Assembly: GCF_947507565.1 (NCBI RefSeq)
Contig: NC_089178.1
Location: 2,108,001 to 2,172,000, forward strand
Origin: Oscarella lobularis
Lineage: Eukaryota > Porifera > Homoscleromorpha > Homosclerophorida > Oscarellidae
Direction: 5' to 3'
DNA: 64,000 bases
Shown here: positions 1-15,000 of the stretch, one piece after another
How the letters are laid out: every line of letters begins with the position of its first letter
Numbering within the stretch: the first letter of the stretch is position 1
Position numbers and translations under genes: made by a program
The notes under the pieces: generated by a model
Told to the model about the DNA's origin: nothing
The model's input: the letters and a program-made list of their open reading frames with translations, nothing else
Database searches by the model: none

Positions 1-2771
1 GAGCAGCATTTTTGGCGATAAGGGCGCTTTGTCTTTTGGTTCCATTACCAAGAATGAAATAGTGCGCACTGCCGTCATCGCTCAGCGTTACAAAGTGCTA
101 ACAGTCGTTTTTCGGTCTGGTTTTAACCGGACATTTCTCTCGGTTGGGCTCGGGGGAAGTCTCAATAAGACGATCAAAGTTACCGTAAGATCGTTGGCAC
201 GAAGAGTCGTGGCGCGTCTTTGCATCTTCTCGCTTCTTTTCAGGTTGCCTTGAATTTTACGGTTGATACGTTTACGCCCGCCTCTGGCAAAGACGTCGCG
301 GCATCACTCCAAGAAAGCAATCTGACGTCTACTGTCAGTATTTTGCTATTAAGCGAGATTTATTCCTAGACGTCTTTCTTTTAGAACAAAACAGTTCCGA
401 TTTTGATCCGAAATGGTTCGTTGCCGTACAATTATTGGGAGTTGAATGACTCGTTTGTACCGAAGAAGCTGGACGTCTTCTCCAAGCACGAATACGCGCT
501 TCCTCTTCTAAAGAACGAAAGTCTATTGCCTTCCGACGTTCAGGCGGCTTTGAATTCGGTTCAGACGGAGTTCGACGAAGGCGACTTGACCGAAAAGGGC
601 TACCATAGGAAGAGGGCAAGAATCCTGAAAGACTTCTTTGAGAAAAATGCGTCGATGACGTCGATGATAGTCGGAACGAGTTTGCCTCAGATTTTCACCA
701 CGACGACGACGACGCATAGAAATCTGTCCGAGAAAAGTTTGAGCAAAGACGATGCGGAGATCAAAGCTTCTCCGGAGAAAATATCCCAGAGTAAAGGCGC
801 GAAGAAAGGAGCAGATAAAGCGTCTGTAAAAAAGACTAGAGCAGAGACGGCGAAAACTAAGCAGAAAGAAGGAGTGAAAGGAAGAAAGCTCCTGGCTTTT
901 GATGACGACACAGAAGCAAGGGCTGGAAAGGGCGATCCCGTAGAGAAGGACGCAGCACCAGTGGTAACAGACGAAGACGTTCTCTTGGCTGATTGGATTG
1001 CAAACGCGAAGCAGAAGCAGCTGACACTGGCACAAACGCTGGAGAAGTAAGCAAACACCAAGGAGATTGCCTATACAGTACGTGTATCTCGTCTTTTAGA
1101 GCTCAATTGGACTGGGAAGAAAATCGCAAAGCCCAGTCTCGATTCGGTCGAGGAGCTTTTCCTTGGGAGAAACGAAATTTATTTGATCACCTCGTTGCCG
1201 AAAGCGACGATGACGACGACGACGGAAGCTACGAGACGGACCGAAAAGCGACCGGGCGACGTCTTTTGGACACGTTCGCCGATTCGCTCAATCACGTCAA
1301 TCGGCTCTATAATAAATTCTACGGCTATACGAGTCGCAAGGTGCCAGCTCATATGCCTCACATGATTGATAGAGATGTCATGGAAGAACTGCAGTCAACG
1401 TGAGTCGATACAGATTTTTTTCCTCTGGGTATAATTGCGCGGGGGGCCTTCCTTAGATTTCCAGCGCAGTACGAAGCGACGTCGTCGCACAAGTTGCGCG
1501 CCAAAGACGACATGCAGTTCGCTTTTGCGTACAATTATTTTTTGATGAGCGAAAAGAGACGGTTTAATGTCACTCAAGCGTTCGAACAATTAGACGTCGA
1601 CGAGTCGGGGTGAGTCAAGAATGATGTCAATGGGACGCCGAATTGGACAGGAAATATGCGTTTTAATCGTTTCTAGGATTTTATCGTATAGAGAACTGAG
1701 AACTCTGATGGCGAAAATCTATGACTTGCCTCTGACTACGAAGGTTCGTTTGATCTGTTTGCTGACACTGCCATTTAAGTAATCAGTCCCTTTAGAATCT
1801 TCACGACTTTGACAGCATATTTGGCAACTGTTCTAGAAATGCTAACTACACCGTTCCCACTGTCAGTGCTCTAGACCTGGAGTACAATTACGATGACGAA
1901 CTGGTAGCCACAAAATTGCGATTTTATTTAGGGCCAATGCGTCGCCTCTTTTTTCTGTTTGCATAGCCCCTGATAACGCTCGATCTGTTTCAGCAATGCA
2001 AGCCAATTATTGACTTGCTAAACAAGAGCAAGGACAGCGAAACAAAATATAAGTAAAGTGCTCTTCTCACTAAATATTTTTCTCCATAAGACCGTTTCAC
2101 AGATTTCAAGTACTTGGCGAAGACGACATTGCATTTAAAATGATTTCGGAGAACGTGACGAAAAGCGTTCAGAAGTTAGACACCATTCGCAAGGATACCA
2201 GGTTGATTGGCTCTTTCCTTTGACACTTTTCCTCTCTTACCTAAATTTAAATTTAGGAAGTTTATATGTGTCAATGACAATGTTGACCACAGCAAAGCCA
2301 GCGCTAAAATAGTGTGCAAGTGCCTTCCTGCATCGAGGCTGTGCTTAGTGTGCGTTTTATAGGTTGTTGCCTTGCTACGCGACTTTTACGAGTCGTTTTT
2401 CCCGAAGCCGTCACAGTTTGAATTGCCTGCAGAGTACAGAAACCGCTTTTTACATGTCGACGAGCTAAACGAATGGCAAGTGTTGCGTCGCCTCTACATG
2501 GTATAATATACCTAACTGTCTTTTGGTTTCTTTTTTTAGGAGACGACAGCAGGAAGTCATAAGATTTTGGGTTCATGTGGCCTTTGTTGTTCTGCTTTTG
2601 CTCAGTTTGGGCTCGTTCTTCATTGGTCAGGTAAGCAGACACACGGCCGAGTTTGCAGACAGCAGTTCCTAAAGTTTATTCATTTTTTAGCTTAGGCAAT
2701 TAAAACGCAAAATAGTCAACTTTATTACTCGACTAAAAGGAAACCGGCAAACAAGATCTATTGTAGTTTAA
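1..2771 (+). CDS. GNPTAB: N-acetylglucosamine-1-phosphotransferase alpha/beta (3' part, 5' end outside window)
   Basis: Golgi enzyme precursor that adds GlcNAc-1-phosphate to mannose on lysosomal hydrolases, the first step of mannose-6-phosphate tagging. The window holds the C-terminal part only; the N-terminal catalytic Stealth regions lie upstream. Exons begin near 1, 244, 385 and 1099, with further short exons to 2771. The exon near 1264-1400 carries [11 protein letters not shown] and [20 protein letters not shown], and the next carries [20 protein letters not shown], all hallmark beta-subunit sequence. An EF-hand-like segment follows (LDVDESG...LSYRELR). The last exons give [19 protein letters not shown] and [15 protein letters not shown], then a hydrophobic segment near 2560-2630 that matches the C-terminal membrane anchor, and a short basic tail ending at TAA 2769-2771. 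The 385-1047 exon is Lys/Ser-rich and poorly conserved. Introns are tiny (1048-1098 is 51 bp). Identity is secure; the joins between 1600 and 2300 are less so. Confidence 0.93.
1257..1271 (+). other. Predicted site-1-protease cleavage site separating alpha and beta subunits
   Basis: Codons read R-R-L-L then D (cga cgt ctt ttg gac), immediately before TFADSL. In the human protein the mature beta subunit starts at the Asp of DTFADS after cleavage by site-1 protease. The residues here fit the RxxL-type consensus of that protease. Cleavage itself is inferred. Confidence 0.7.
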
Positions 2772-3903
2772 CAAGAGCGTTTTATTTGACAGCGTTAGGT
2801 GTGAGTGCCTCGCTTCTCATTTGCAAATTGCAAGCTGAAACGCGCGCTTTCTACATCACGTGACAGGCTTTTACAACGGCCCGTTGATCGCCACAAAAGA
2901 AAGGAAAGAACTCAGGTACTCCGCTTTTCAGTCGAGTAGAGGTATAAGAAACGTTCTTGATACCTTTCGCGGCCACGAAGTGGCGGAAAGCGGTGTTTTG
3001 GGCGTGTATTCTTCGAAGAAGTAAAAGGCAGGGGCCTAAAGCGGGGTCTGGGTAAGCGAAGTGTTCAGAACAACACTAATCTATCGTTTGGGGCGTCTTT
3101 CGTTACGTTGCGCTGTTTTTTCACATAGGCCATGGTATGTTTGGTGACTTGTATATAACAGTGCAGATACTTTGAGTGGAGACGAAGAGGTAGACCGCGG
3201 TCCCAACGTCCTCGGCAGGACGGGTTGGTCCAACTGCGGGACCACGAGGACTTGCAACTTCCTCATAGTTGCAGTCTTCTAAACTGCCTGTATGCCTCCT
3301 CTTGGTATGAGGCCATAACGTCTAAAAGGCCAACGTCTCCTGGGCAGGCCTACATCAACTGCTGAAGTGGTTGTGCGGCCCCGAGAAGGAAAACTGCCCA
3401 CTCGCGGCGTGCATCTCCTATTTGAGGCTACCATTCTTATTGGTAGTCTCTCCAGGAGAACGACGCCAACAGCAAAAATGTGCCTGCAAGCGTCTTCTTG
3501 ATTTATTTGCAGGCATATACAGCCAAAAGATTGACGTGAATCCTGGATCAAAACGAGGACATAAAGATGGCAGGTACGCATAGAACGTTTTGTCTATTAG
3601 ATATGCACTAATGTTTGTTGATAGGGCTTTGGGGTCCTGAGCATGACCCCATCGTTAAAAACTGCTTCGGGGTCCTGGGCAAGACCCCGTCAACAAAAAC
3701 TGCCCGCGAAAGAAGAAGGGGGAGGTCTTTGTTTTTTCGTTTTTATTTCAATAAAATGTCTATACTCTACCCTTTTCTCCATGGCGGCGGCAGCGCACGC
3801 GGGGTGCACCACCCCGCCGTTGCCCTAAAACGAACCTACATCTAACCTACCTACCGCGAGTTACGGAGCACAGGCGTGTAAGTCATGTTATGCGCCTCTA
3901 CTA
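2772..3903. other. Unrecognised intergenic segment with splice and polyadenylation signals
   Basis: I recognise no gene between the GNPTAB stop and the RIC1 stop. On the plus strand there is a plausible donor (ggcag|gtacgc, near 3573), an acceptor (gttgatag|ggc, near 3623) and an AATAAA at 3750-3755, so a short spliced plus-strand transcript is possible. A plus-strand frame at 3371-3583 encodes 70 residues with no recognised domain, and if spliced at these sites it would soon hit a stop (near 3640). The minus-strand frames at 3081-3266 and 3279-3581 are Arg/Pro-rich and look non-coding. The segment also contains three hairpins, listed separately. Confidence 0.3.
3631..3817. repeat. Cluster of three short GC hairpins, two as an imperfect direct repeat
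   Basis: 3631-3650 and 3669-3688 both run GGGGTCCTG..GC..GACCCC, each able to form a short stem. They sit in an imperfect direct repeat of about 38 bp. A third palindrome, GCGGGGTGCACCACCCCGC, lies at 3799-3817. AATAAA at 3750-3755 lies between the second and third hairpins. They do not match the histone 3' stem-loop. Confidence 0.6.
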
Positions 3904-6900
3904 CTAGCTGACTGTACAATTCTGATTGTCACTTGACTCATTATCTGCATCGGGGGCGACGAGGGGAAATTGCCGCGCGGGACTGTGCTGGGCGGCAGAT
4001 GGACTAACAGCCTCGGCAACGTCGAGTCCACCCAACGATGCCGAATCCGACTTGCTTCGTTGAATTTTCGGCGAGACGCTTCCCGCAGCTCCGTCATCTT
4101 CATTTTCGGACTCCGTCCCTTTTACCTGCACCGCCGCCATCTCCGTTGACAAGAGCTGGCAGGCCTCACGCAAACTCTCGAGAATCCAAACGTAGCCGGG
4201 ACTACATTTTAGAAATTGAACACTGCCAAGAAATTGGCATAATTAAAAACGCGTCGTCACCTCGCATTCTTCGCCCAATTGGTGAGATCACCGATTCCAG
4301 TCAAAATTCGCAATTTGTTGTCGGCAGACATGTCCGCGTCGTTACAAACAGCGCGAACAGTCGACTGGGCAGATTCAACGTTCTGCAGGACAATAGCCAA
4401 GAGGAGACTCCACTCGTAGCACCGCGCACTGCCCATAATTTCCAAGAAATACCTTCACAGACACTCGTATCAGAAACTGAGTCTCTTGAGTGTCATACGT
4501 CATGTACCTCAATTCTTGCTCTGATTTCCTAGGCCCTTTGACCGTGAGTGGTTGCATGGGTGGCTCCAAATCGTCCGCGTCCCAGTAATAACTTGACATC
4601 GCTTCGGGGTCCTGAAATTCTTCGTCGACGCTGAACGAATCTCCCCCGCCGCCGCCGCCGCCGCCGTCGGCAAATTCTCCTACGTAGGAAAAATTTAATA
4701 TGAATTCCGTCATCTACAGAGATGCATACTTACCAACTTGGGAGGACGACGGCTGAACTCTTTCCTCAGACATTGCCGGAGTGACGATTTGCGATCCGGA
4801 AAAACCAACCGTCCGACTCACTTCACTACGATTCGAACCTAAAAATTACTCGTTCTCGCAACAGCTGGATCTTGATGCTGTAACAAACCGGTTGACGCTT
4901 GGGAAGAGGCGTCGGCAGATCGATAGGAACTGGGAGGCATCTGGCTGACTGAGAGAACGTAACGAAAAAACCGCTCGAAACGTTGGACTAAAACTCACTT
5001 GGCCAGGGCCAGTCCATCAATTTGTGTAAGCTAGATAAGGCCCGAGTAAAGCCATCTATTTGAGCAGCTCGATTTCTGAGATAATAATAATAATGATAAT
5101 CAATCACCACGCGCTTATGTGCAAACTTTTTTACCGTTCTTTGCTGAGCCAGGCAGTCAAAGGAAAATCCAACGTAGCGGCAAAAGTTCCCAATTTTCTC
5201 AACTGCCATCCTTGCAAAAGTTTTCTCGCATGACGACACAGAATAGTGTCAATAAAAAACTGCAGAGAAACGTATAACTAAACGAAGACGATTCGATGCT
5301 TCTTCCTCTCGCACTTACGTCCTCTTTAGGTATGTCGAGATTAGCGAGAAATTGCGGCCTTCGAATGATGTGACCCGCGTCGTCAATGTAGTCTGCTTTC
5401 AAGCTGACAACGCTGGTCTGGCTGCCTGTTCTCTCGATCTCCTTCTCCAAAGCCAATTCCAATCGATCGACGATAGGAAACGGAGGCGCCGACTGAGGAA
5501 CAAACACGGGCGAATCCAAAGGATCGCCAGAGCCTAAGAGTCAGACAAGAAGACGCGTGGGGAAACGAAATCGAAAATCAGTTTGCTCTACCCACCTATG
5601 GTTCTCAAAAAACGAACCAGATCTCGACACAACTACAAACCTTATTAGTTTATAGAGTTCAATTTTGAAGAAAAAAAAACGTACCTCCCACATGCAGTTT
5701 TCCAGCGCTGAGTCGAGAAGACGAGTCGCATACTGTCGACTGACGGCGGGCGGCTCGAGATTTTGTATGATAATGAGGTACGTGGCTGCCGTCTCTAATT
5801 TATTGGTGGCCAAGCATTTCTGCGAGGAAAGAACCATGAAATGTGTTTCTCTTTCGGTTCAGACAAACTTCTAATAAATGATTTGGATTTCCCACGACGT
5901 CGAAGAGATAGTGCCACATAGCTACTTCCGTTTTTCTCGTACAGTGGCCTATTGTCTCCAAATATTGGGGAAACTCTTGAATAAAGGGGACAATTTTTGG
6001 CAGCAAAGCATCTAAAAAGTGGCGATAACATAAAGACGTTCGTTACTAAACTGACGTTACCGGGAAGAGGATGAAGGCCGGACGATAGCGCTTCCTCCTC
6101 GAGAACGTTGTGAAGCATCAATTCCAGTATGTGAGCAAAATATGGCAGAGACTGGCAACTCTGGGCAATCTGAAGAGCGTGAACGCCGAGACTAAAAACA
6201 AATCAGAATGCAAAGCACATAGAAGAAGAAAAAGGAAAAAATAATATTCACTTTCTTCGCAAGAGCTGCTTTAAGATGTGATGAAGAAAGATCTGCGCCT
6301 GAGAGAGATAGTTATGAGTCAAATAAACACTTCTCATTCCCCAGTACTGTTCGTTCAATGGAGCAGAACGGAAGAAGCTGACCGGCGCGAGCTGTTGTCG
6401 TGTCACAGGCAACCCCAACGGCAACGGCTTCCTCAAAGCGAACCACTAAGTTAAGAATACGACGTTCAACGTCCAAAAAAAAGCGGCGTTCTCTTACGCA
6501 ACGGATAGATATCCAAGCTGAACGTAAGCATGATACGCTTTGATAGGAAGCCCGACTGACTGCCGATTTCTTTCGGAAAAAGAGGTAGCCACACCTGAAG
6601 TAGAAACAACTATGAAACTAAGCGTAGTAGGAAATTAAAGTATCAATGACTTTTATTCCGCCGGCTCCGCAGCCAAGCCATAGAGCTTCAAGCAAATAGC
6701 GATGCGTCACTTTGCTCTGCGACGAAGACCAGACATTCTCGACGGACGACGCCAACATGACGGGAGGTCCGTACGGTCCCTAACCACCCAGTTCAATAAA
6801 TAAGTAAACAAATATAAATATTTTAGTAATAAATGTACTCTCTTTCCGCGTTTGTCGACGACAGAGTGATCGCGTTGTAGAAGAAAGAGTTTCCCGGCCA

Positions 6901-9767
6901 CGTTGGCAATGAGAGATTCAGGTAAACCTTTTGTTGGCAAACTCCCTCTGACTGTAAACGTCACAATTAATTAATAATTAATTAATTAATTTTTCGTTCT
7001 CACCCGCTTCGGTTCTAAGTGCTGAAGGAGCGAGAGAAATCAACGAGGATATGTGCGGAATGCAAAGGCCCAGCGAGATTTCGTTCAGCTTCGCCAGAAG
7101 AACAATAACTCCTTTATTTGTCAAACAAATAACTATGCTTCAAGGAGGACATACAATATATGCGCTTACCTTGCGGAGTTTCCTGACGATCCATCGCGTA
7201 CAAATAAACTCGCTTGTCGTTCGTCAAGACCATGAGAGTGTCGCAAAAGACGTTCACCATGGCAACAGGCGAAGACAATTTAATCAGATGAGACATCAAA
7301 TCGTTGTCAAGTTTCGAAGACCGACAATACATCCTCACCTGAAAAAAATATATATAACAATACCAATTAACGACTAAACATCGGCCAACTTCGTCAACGC
7401 TCTCGTCGGCGTTGTAGCATCCGAGCACAATGATGTCTTTCCACCAGGCAATTCCCCCGCGAGAGATCATCTTGCTTTCGTGATTTTCGTTGCCAAAGAG
7501 TTTCCACTTGCGACTGCTGATGGTGCAGTGGGCGAAGCCTCGTCGACCCGAAACGGCGACGTAGCGAGCCGAGTTATCGACAGCTGCGTACTGACAATAA
7601 ATATTTAATTTAGAAGGAACTAAGAGGACAAAATCTTTCTAAGTCCCCTTACTCTGATTGGCCAATTATTTTGGAGATAGTCGAGAGGGATCTACGTGGT
7701 ACATTGCACAAGCGATTTATCATTGAACTCTATTTTATATATACCTGTACAATGATCCACTGTTTGCTGTTTGCCGTCGATAGAGACAAGTGCTCGTTCT
7801 TTCCAGCGTTTGATTTCACGATGCTGTCGGTGGTGTGGAAGAAAATTCTATCCTCGGCGTGCAATAGAACATTTTCGCAATTTGACTAAAGCCGTGCACT
7901 CTTCAGTACACAGAGAGCGAGAGAATAAACCGGGTTTCTACCAAAGTTGGATTGGCAGCTAATGCGCTCTTGGCAAATTGCAGGACAATGATATCGCCTG
8001 TGAAACGAATCTTTGACGCTAATCGAGCGCACGTCCTTTTTCTCACCTTTATCAGCACTTCCGTCTTGCTCGTCTCGACTCAGATCGCAAGCGAGGAAGA
8101 GGTGATACCCTTCGGCACCCCAGCACTTCAAACGCACAATTAACTAATACCGAAAAAACCTGAAGACTCTGCCCGTTCGTACCACAGACTTGGCTATAAT
8201 AGCCTGTGAGAAATCCATCGAGGAAGACGACAGACTAAAAAAAAGAAGGAAATAGTGTATTTGCAGCCAAGGTTCTATGTACATCTGTACCCAAAGTCGC
8301 TGCTCAGGGAGCAGACGAGCAACGCTCCGAACGCGCTCCAAATTGAGTAACCCCCTCGACACCAACCAACAAATAGGGCCAGTCCGTCTGGACTCCACGC
8401 CATGCAGTGGACTGGTCCAGAACGAAGGGAAGCGTCTGAAAGGATAAGAATAATTGAGACGAATTCTTTCTCTTTTTTCTCTTGCCTGGATATTGTTGAG
8501 GTGAGAGTTGCATGGAGTGGGAAAGAAGTAGACTGCCCGTCAAATCGTCCAAAGCAAATAAAACGACTTCGCCACTGCCATTGATGAAATGAATAAATAA
8601 ATAGCAGAAGGGCCATGTGTGCGCGGTTCTCTTTACCTTTCGCATCCAAATGCTATGAGACCAAATCTTTGATTGGCTGCCAGACAATTTGCATTCGACA
8701 CGCCCTTGGCCCATATCCCCTTCACGTTCTGTACATTTTTCGTCATAATTTGAATTGAAATTGTTTTTTTTTTTCGAAAAAAACTCACTCCAGCATCCAA
8801 AACAGATGAATTGCTCGTCAATAGTCCACCTCGTCCATCGTTTAGCACAAATGCATAGCCGCCTAATTTGGGACAATGTTCCAGAGCAGCCAAAAACAAC
8901 CCAGGAGACCCCGACAAAGGAACGGCTGCACACATACACACCAACAATGAGTCCATTAGAGAAGGCAAACGTTTCATTGATCTTTACCTCTCACTCTCTG
9001 AGGATCTGCTGTAAAGGGTATGGCCTGAACTTGAATCGATAGCTGCCCGTCGATGAGACCGTCCCATCTGACTCGGCATAGCATTCCGTTGCCCGTAGCA
9101 ACAACAAGTTCTTCTCGGCGAGACGCCACACTAGAAAGACCGCCTATAAATAAAATTTCAAATTTTAATTGAATATTTTTACCACGAAATTCCGCCCATA
9201 AGAGGAACGATGCAGGTCTGTTCCAACGTCACTTCGGGAATGCCTTCTATGGCTGGAGTGTGCTCAGTGATTTTCGCTCCACTGAAGAAAATGAAAATAT
9301 GTAACATGCTCCCCCCCAAAAAAAATCAGTCATACCGAACGGGTCGAGAGACAAATATTTCTTTGTCTTGCAACTGAAGTTTGTAAAAGATGACTCGGCT
9401 TTTTGTCGTCTAGCATAGCAAATAAAAAAAAATTGGAAAAATTCGTCGACGCTGTACTGTACCAGCAAGGCGAGCATGAATCCGTCCGGTTTCCATGCTG
9501 CATCGACGTTCTGGCCGTCTTCCTTGATTGCCTCTTCTCCTCGGATGTAGCTTACGAGTGCCGCGTGAGGCTAGAAGGAAAACGATCGATTATTCCCGAG
9601 AGCGAGAGGGCGTCGCGAATACTTACGTTGTAGTACCACACGCTAAGACCTCGTTCGTGGATAACGGCGAAGAAGGAACGATCTTTGGAGACTCGGATGC
9701 ATATGAGACGTCCTTTGCCTTCTTCCCGATCGTTTAGGATCTTCGGAAAGCCGAGAGGAAAATACAT
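3904..9767 (-). CDS. RIC1: RIC1 homologue, RAB6A-GEF complex partner 1
   Basis: RIC1 and RGP1 form the exchange factor for RAB6 in retrograde traffic to the Golgi. The N-terminus, read from 9767, is [16 protein letters not shown]..., followed by [16 protein letters not shown], the conserved start of the RIC1 beta-propeller. Later exons give the matching blocks HCMAWSPDG and [15 protein letters not shown] (8420-8290), [19 protein letters not shown] (7470-7390), [14 protein letters not shown] (6300-6250), [20 protein letters not shown] (6121-6060) and [20 protein letters not shown] (5810-5730). The acidic, Gly-rich exon near 4713-4510 ends in the [12 protein letters not shown] block, followed by a Ser-rich tail to the stop at 3904. 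About twenty exons are separated by short introns. A run of eight Gly codons (gcc/ccg on the plus strand, near 4645-4670) is a local repeat. ATG 9767 matches the family's MYF start; an in-frame ATG at 9773 also exists. Confidence 0.9.
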
Positions 9768-9964
9768 GGCCAAACCTAAGCGTCGTTAGTTTTCCGTAAG
9801 ACGTGTTTACTTGCAAGAAAATAGAATTCCTGACCTCTGCTCTTCCCTCGGCGTTACAAGAAGTGTCGTAACAAGTCGTAACAGGCCGCTCTGGCGTACG
9901 CTAAAGCGGCGACAAAAAGGAAGTGTTCGTCAAGTCGGAGAGATGACGACGATACGAGGAGAAG

Positions 9965-11855
<1,891 letters not shown>

Positions 11856-11958
11856 AGTTTTGTCTTTGCACCTGTCACCAACGTAAATTATTAACAACAA
11901 ATAGCACGTTCGATTTTTGTAGCAAAAGTCTTGTGCAATTGAAGTCTTTATAGCGTTC

Positions 11959-11964
11959 AATAAA
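11959..11964 (+). terminator. Polyadenylation signal of the SCaMC gene
   Basis: AATAAA follows the stop codon of the carrier gene by about 100 bp and is on the same strand. Confidence 0.6.
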
Positions 11965-12093
11965 GGCCTGATGATCTGTCCAGCTCTAGTGACGCGCTAC
12001 TTAACATACTTCGTGATTGATTCGCCGCTCGTCTCGTCTCCCTTTTGACGCGACTCAAAGCCAATTCCAAATCGTCCACCTATACACAAGACT

Positions 12094-15000
12094 TCAGTCA
12101 AATATCATCAATTCATTATTTGAACAACTAACGAAAACGTCGCGCGATTGACGGACAGGAGAAATCGTTCGACGAGGCACTGCCCTTACTCGGCTTCTGC
12201 AATAGATAATTGAGAATATTATATCTAGCACGGTATCCTTTTGCGCAACTTGCCTCCGTCGCCTATAGAGAACGTGCACGTCATCGTCTGCATCTCCGTA
12301 ATCATCGTCGTCCTCCAGTACATACCGCGGCTTTGATTGCCTTATCACCCTGGGCTCCCTGTCTTCTTCCAACACGTATGCTGATTTTGATCGTCTCGTT
12401 CGCGGGTGACGATCATAGTCGTCGTCGTCATCAAAGCGATACGTAGAAGTGCGCGGCTTTCTTCTATACACGTACACCGGCGACGGCGGCGACGGCGGCG
12501 ACTCCAAATCGCGTTCAATGACCACTACGGCGGGACTTCGTTCTTTCCGACGCGGACGGCGTCTTAATACAATTGATTCTCTCTCGTCGTCCGAATCGGT
12601 CGGAGACGGATCGGCGACGTAGACGCGAGGCGTAGATGACGCCTTTGGCTTTCGCGTCTGAAGAATAGACGACGGTTCGTCGACGACGTCTTCGTCGCGA
12701 CCGTTCCCCTCCTCTTCGTCTTCGTCTAGGTAAATTCGCACTGGACGTCTCGGTTTTGATTTCTTTTTCAGACGTATGACTTCGACGGGTTCCTCTTTTG
12801 CTCTCTCGTGAAGAAAACTCTCCGGTGTTTGGCATTTTTTGCTGTGGCTCGTCTGATGACGATGACGCTGTCCCGTCTCATTGGCAAACGAATTTCCGCA
12901 GTGAGGACACTCAAGCGAAGAATCGCCTTCTCGACTTGACGACGTCGTCAACGACGAAATTTCACTAGAATCCGTAGCGAAATCCTCGCGCGGACGAGTC
13001 GCAGTCGTCGATTTCCACTTGGGCGGCGTTTGAGACGACTGACTGAAGAGCTTCTTTGCGACGGGAGTCGTACGTTGACGTCGCCTCGCGCTCCGATCCG
13101 ACTCGCTCTCGGAACTCAATCGATATGACTTCGCTTCTCGATGATGGTGATATTGATTCTTCTTCTCGTCAATCCGCTGCGCGTCGCCTGCGCTATCGTC
13201 GTCGTCGACGCCGTCATCGGAGGGAATCTCCAGCGGCTGCGGCGGTCTCACGTAGCCGTCGCGACGCCTCCGACGCCGTCGCTCGTCACCGTCGTCAGAA
13301 CTAGTCAAAGGCGCGGGTTCTTGCTTCAGGGAACGATGAAATGACGATTCGGACAAGCGCTCTCTCGGCGAGTCACGAACAGACAGTTCACCGTCGTCTT
13401 CTTTGATCGTCTGCGTTGCCAACGACGCCCTTGGCGGAGGTTGAGCTGCCGAGACGCCGTTGCCGTTTCGACCGTCCAGCAATTGTTCTCGCAATCGTCG
13501 CACTTCTTCGCGAAGGCTATCGACGGCACTCGTATCCGGCACCGCGCCGGGATTATAGGGAAAGTAATAGGATGGTTGAAGCGGAGGCCGATGGGAAAGG
13601 GACGATTGGACTTCGGGCTCTTCTTCAATTTGAGAAACGCTCGACTGCGGAGAAGAGGTCAAAGGCGGCTGTTGACCCACGCCAGGATGAGAATTCGGCG
13701 GCGCCATCGAGCCGAGATACCCGCTATCTCGATCAAACGAATCGCCCGGCAATTGATTCCTTTTGCCTTTTTTTGCAACGACACGTGGTATCCTTGACGA
13801 CCTTGCTTCGGTTGGAATGTTCGCTTGCACGGATCTCGATTCGACGGGCTTATTGGCGATTGGTTGACTGTCGCTGGTATCGTTGATGTGAATTAAGGAA
13901 CGTCGACGGAGCTCGTCGTCGGAAATAAATCCGGGTCGCGTCTTTCGTTGTTGCCGCTTCTGATGAGACGACGACGACGACGAAGAACCGTCGTTGGAAT
14001 GAGATTTTTGATGAGTCGGCGGCGTTCGCTTTGAACGCTTCTGTTTCGGCGTTGAAGACGACGACGACGACGACGACGACGACGTCGTTTTGGCATTAAA
14101 TCGTGGAATGTGACTGCGATTGTTGGACTGCGACGGCGCCGGAGACGAGGACGAGGAGGACGTGGCTTGCTGCTGCTGCTGGAGTCCAAGCGTCGTTAGC
14201 GGCGGCGTTTCGCCGCTACTAACAGGGGCTATCAACGACGAGAGATATTCGCCGGGAAGGCCTTGGGATGCTTGCGTGCCTATTTCAGCGGAGTGATTCG
14301 AGAGAAGTTGTCGAGAGGGGTCGGCCGGATAGGAACCGTCTCCTCCGGTGTCACTATTAATTAAATACCAATTCAATTTTGCAGTCTGAAATGACGATGT
14401 ACAGTATTTACGTTGGCGTTTCGTGGGCTATTCTCTCTTCGTCCAGTTGAAATTGAAGCTGTTCCATTGCCTGAGAAAAAAAGAAAGCAGAAATTATCGT
14501 AGGGAAAAAAAAAGACAAATTTCGGATCATAACCTCTTTTAGTTGCCTGATTTCGGTTGCCATATCAAGCGACGGATTCATTTTCTGTTGCCCTTCAAGT
14601 TCAGTAAGTCTGAGAGAGGGAGAGGGAGAGAAGAAATGCGTAACACGTCAATATCTTTAATTAAAAAGCATTCTCACTTATTCATTAGATCAGACATTGT
14701 CGGTCCTTCTTCGCGTTCTTCCAGAGGACCCGCTACTTCAGCCGCGTCATCAGACCTTCGTTTCTGCCATTTCAACTGAGCATTGACCGCATCCTGCGTC
14801 TCAGCCATCATCAATTTCAAATGCTCCAATTCGTCGCGTAGATGATCAACATTAGCCGGCTCTCCAATTCTGAAAAAAAAACCCACCCCACTAATTATTA
14901 GATATTAGCCTAGTGATGATCTCACCCTTTTGTTTGACTCAATTTCGCCTGCGTCTCCTTCGTCTTCGTCACGTTGCCCTCGAGCCGCTTCACCTCCTTT

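Noticed and set aside
523-1061. Minus-strand ORFs over the GNPTAB exon
   Set aside because: Shadow frames; the plus strand matches GNPTAB and has splice sites at both ends.
3456-3560. 2A-like peptide (KIDVNPGS) of a non-LTR element
   Set aside because: It lacks the DxExNPGP core, and no reverse transcriptase or endonuclease frame is nearby.
3081-3581. Arg-rich minus-strand ORFs
   Set aside because: Composition follows the GC-rich strand; no domain, and plus-strand splice signals are better.
12210-13886. Plus-strand ORFs antisense to the AKNA-like gene
   Set aside because: Arg- and Asp-rich mirror images of the Ser/Asp-rich coding strand.
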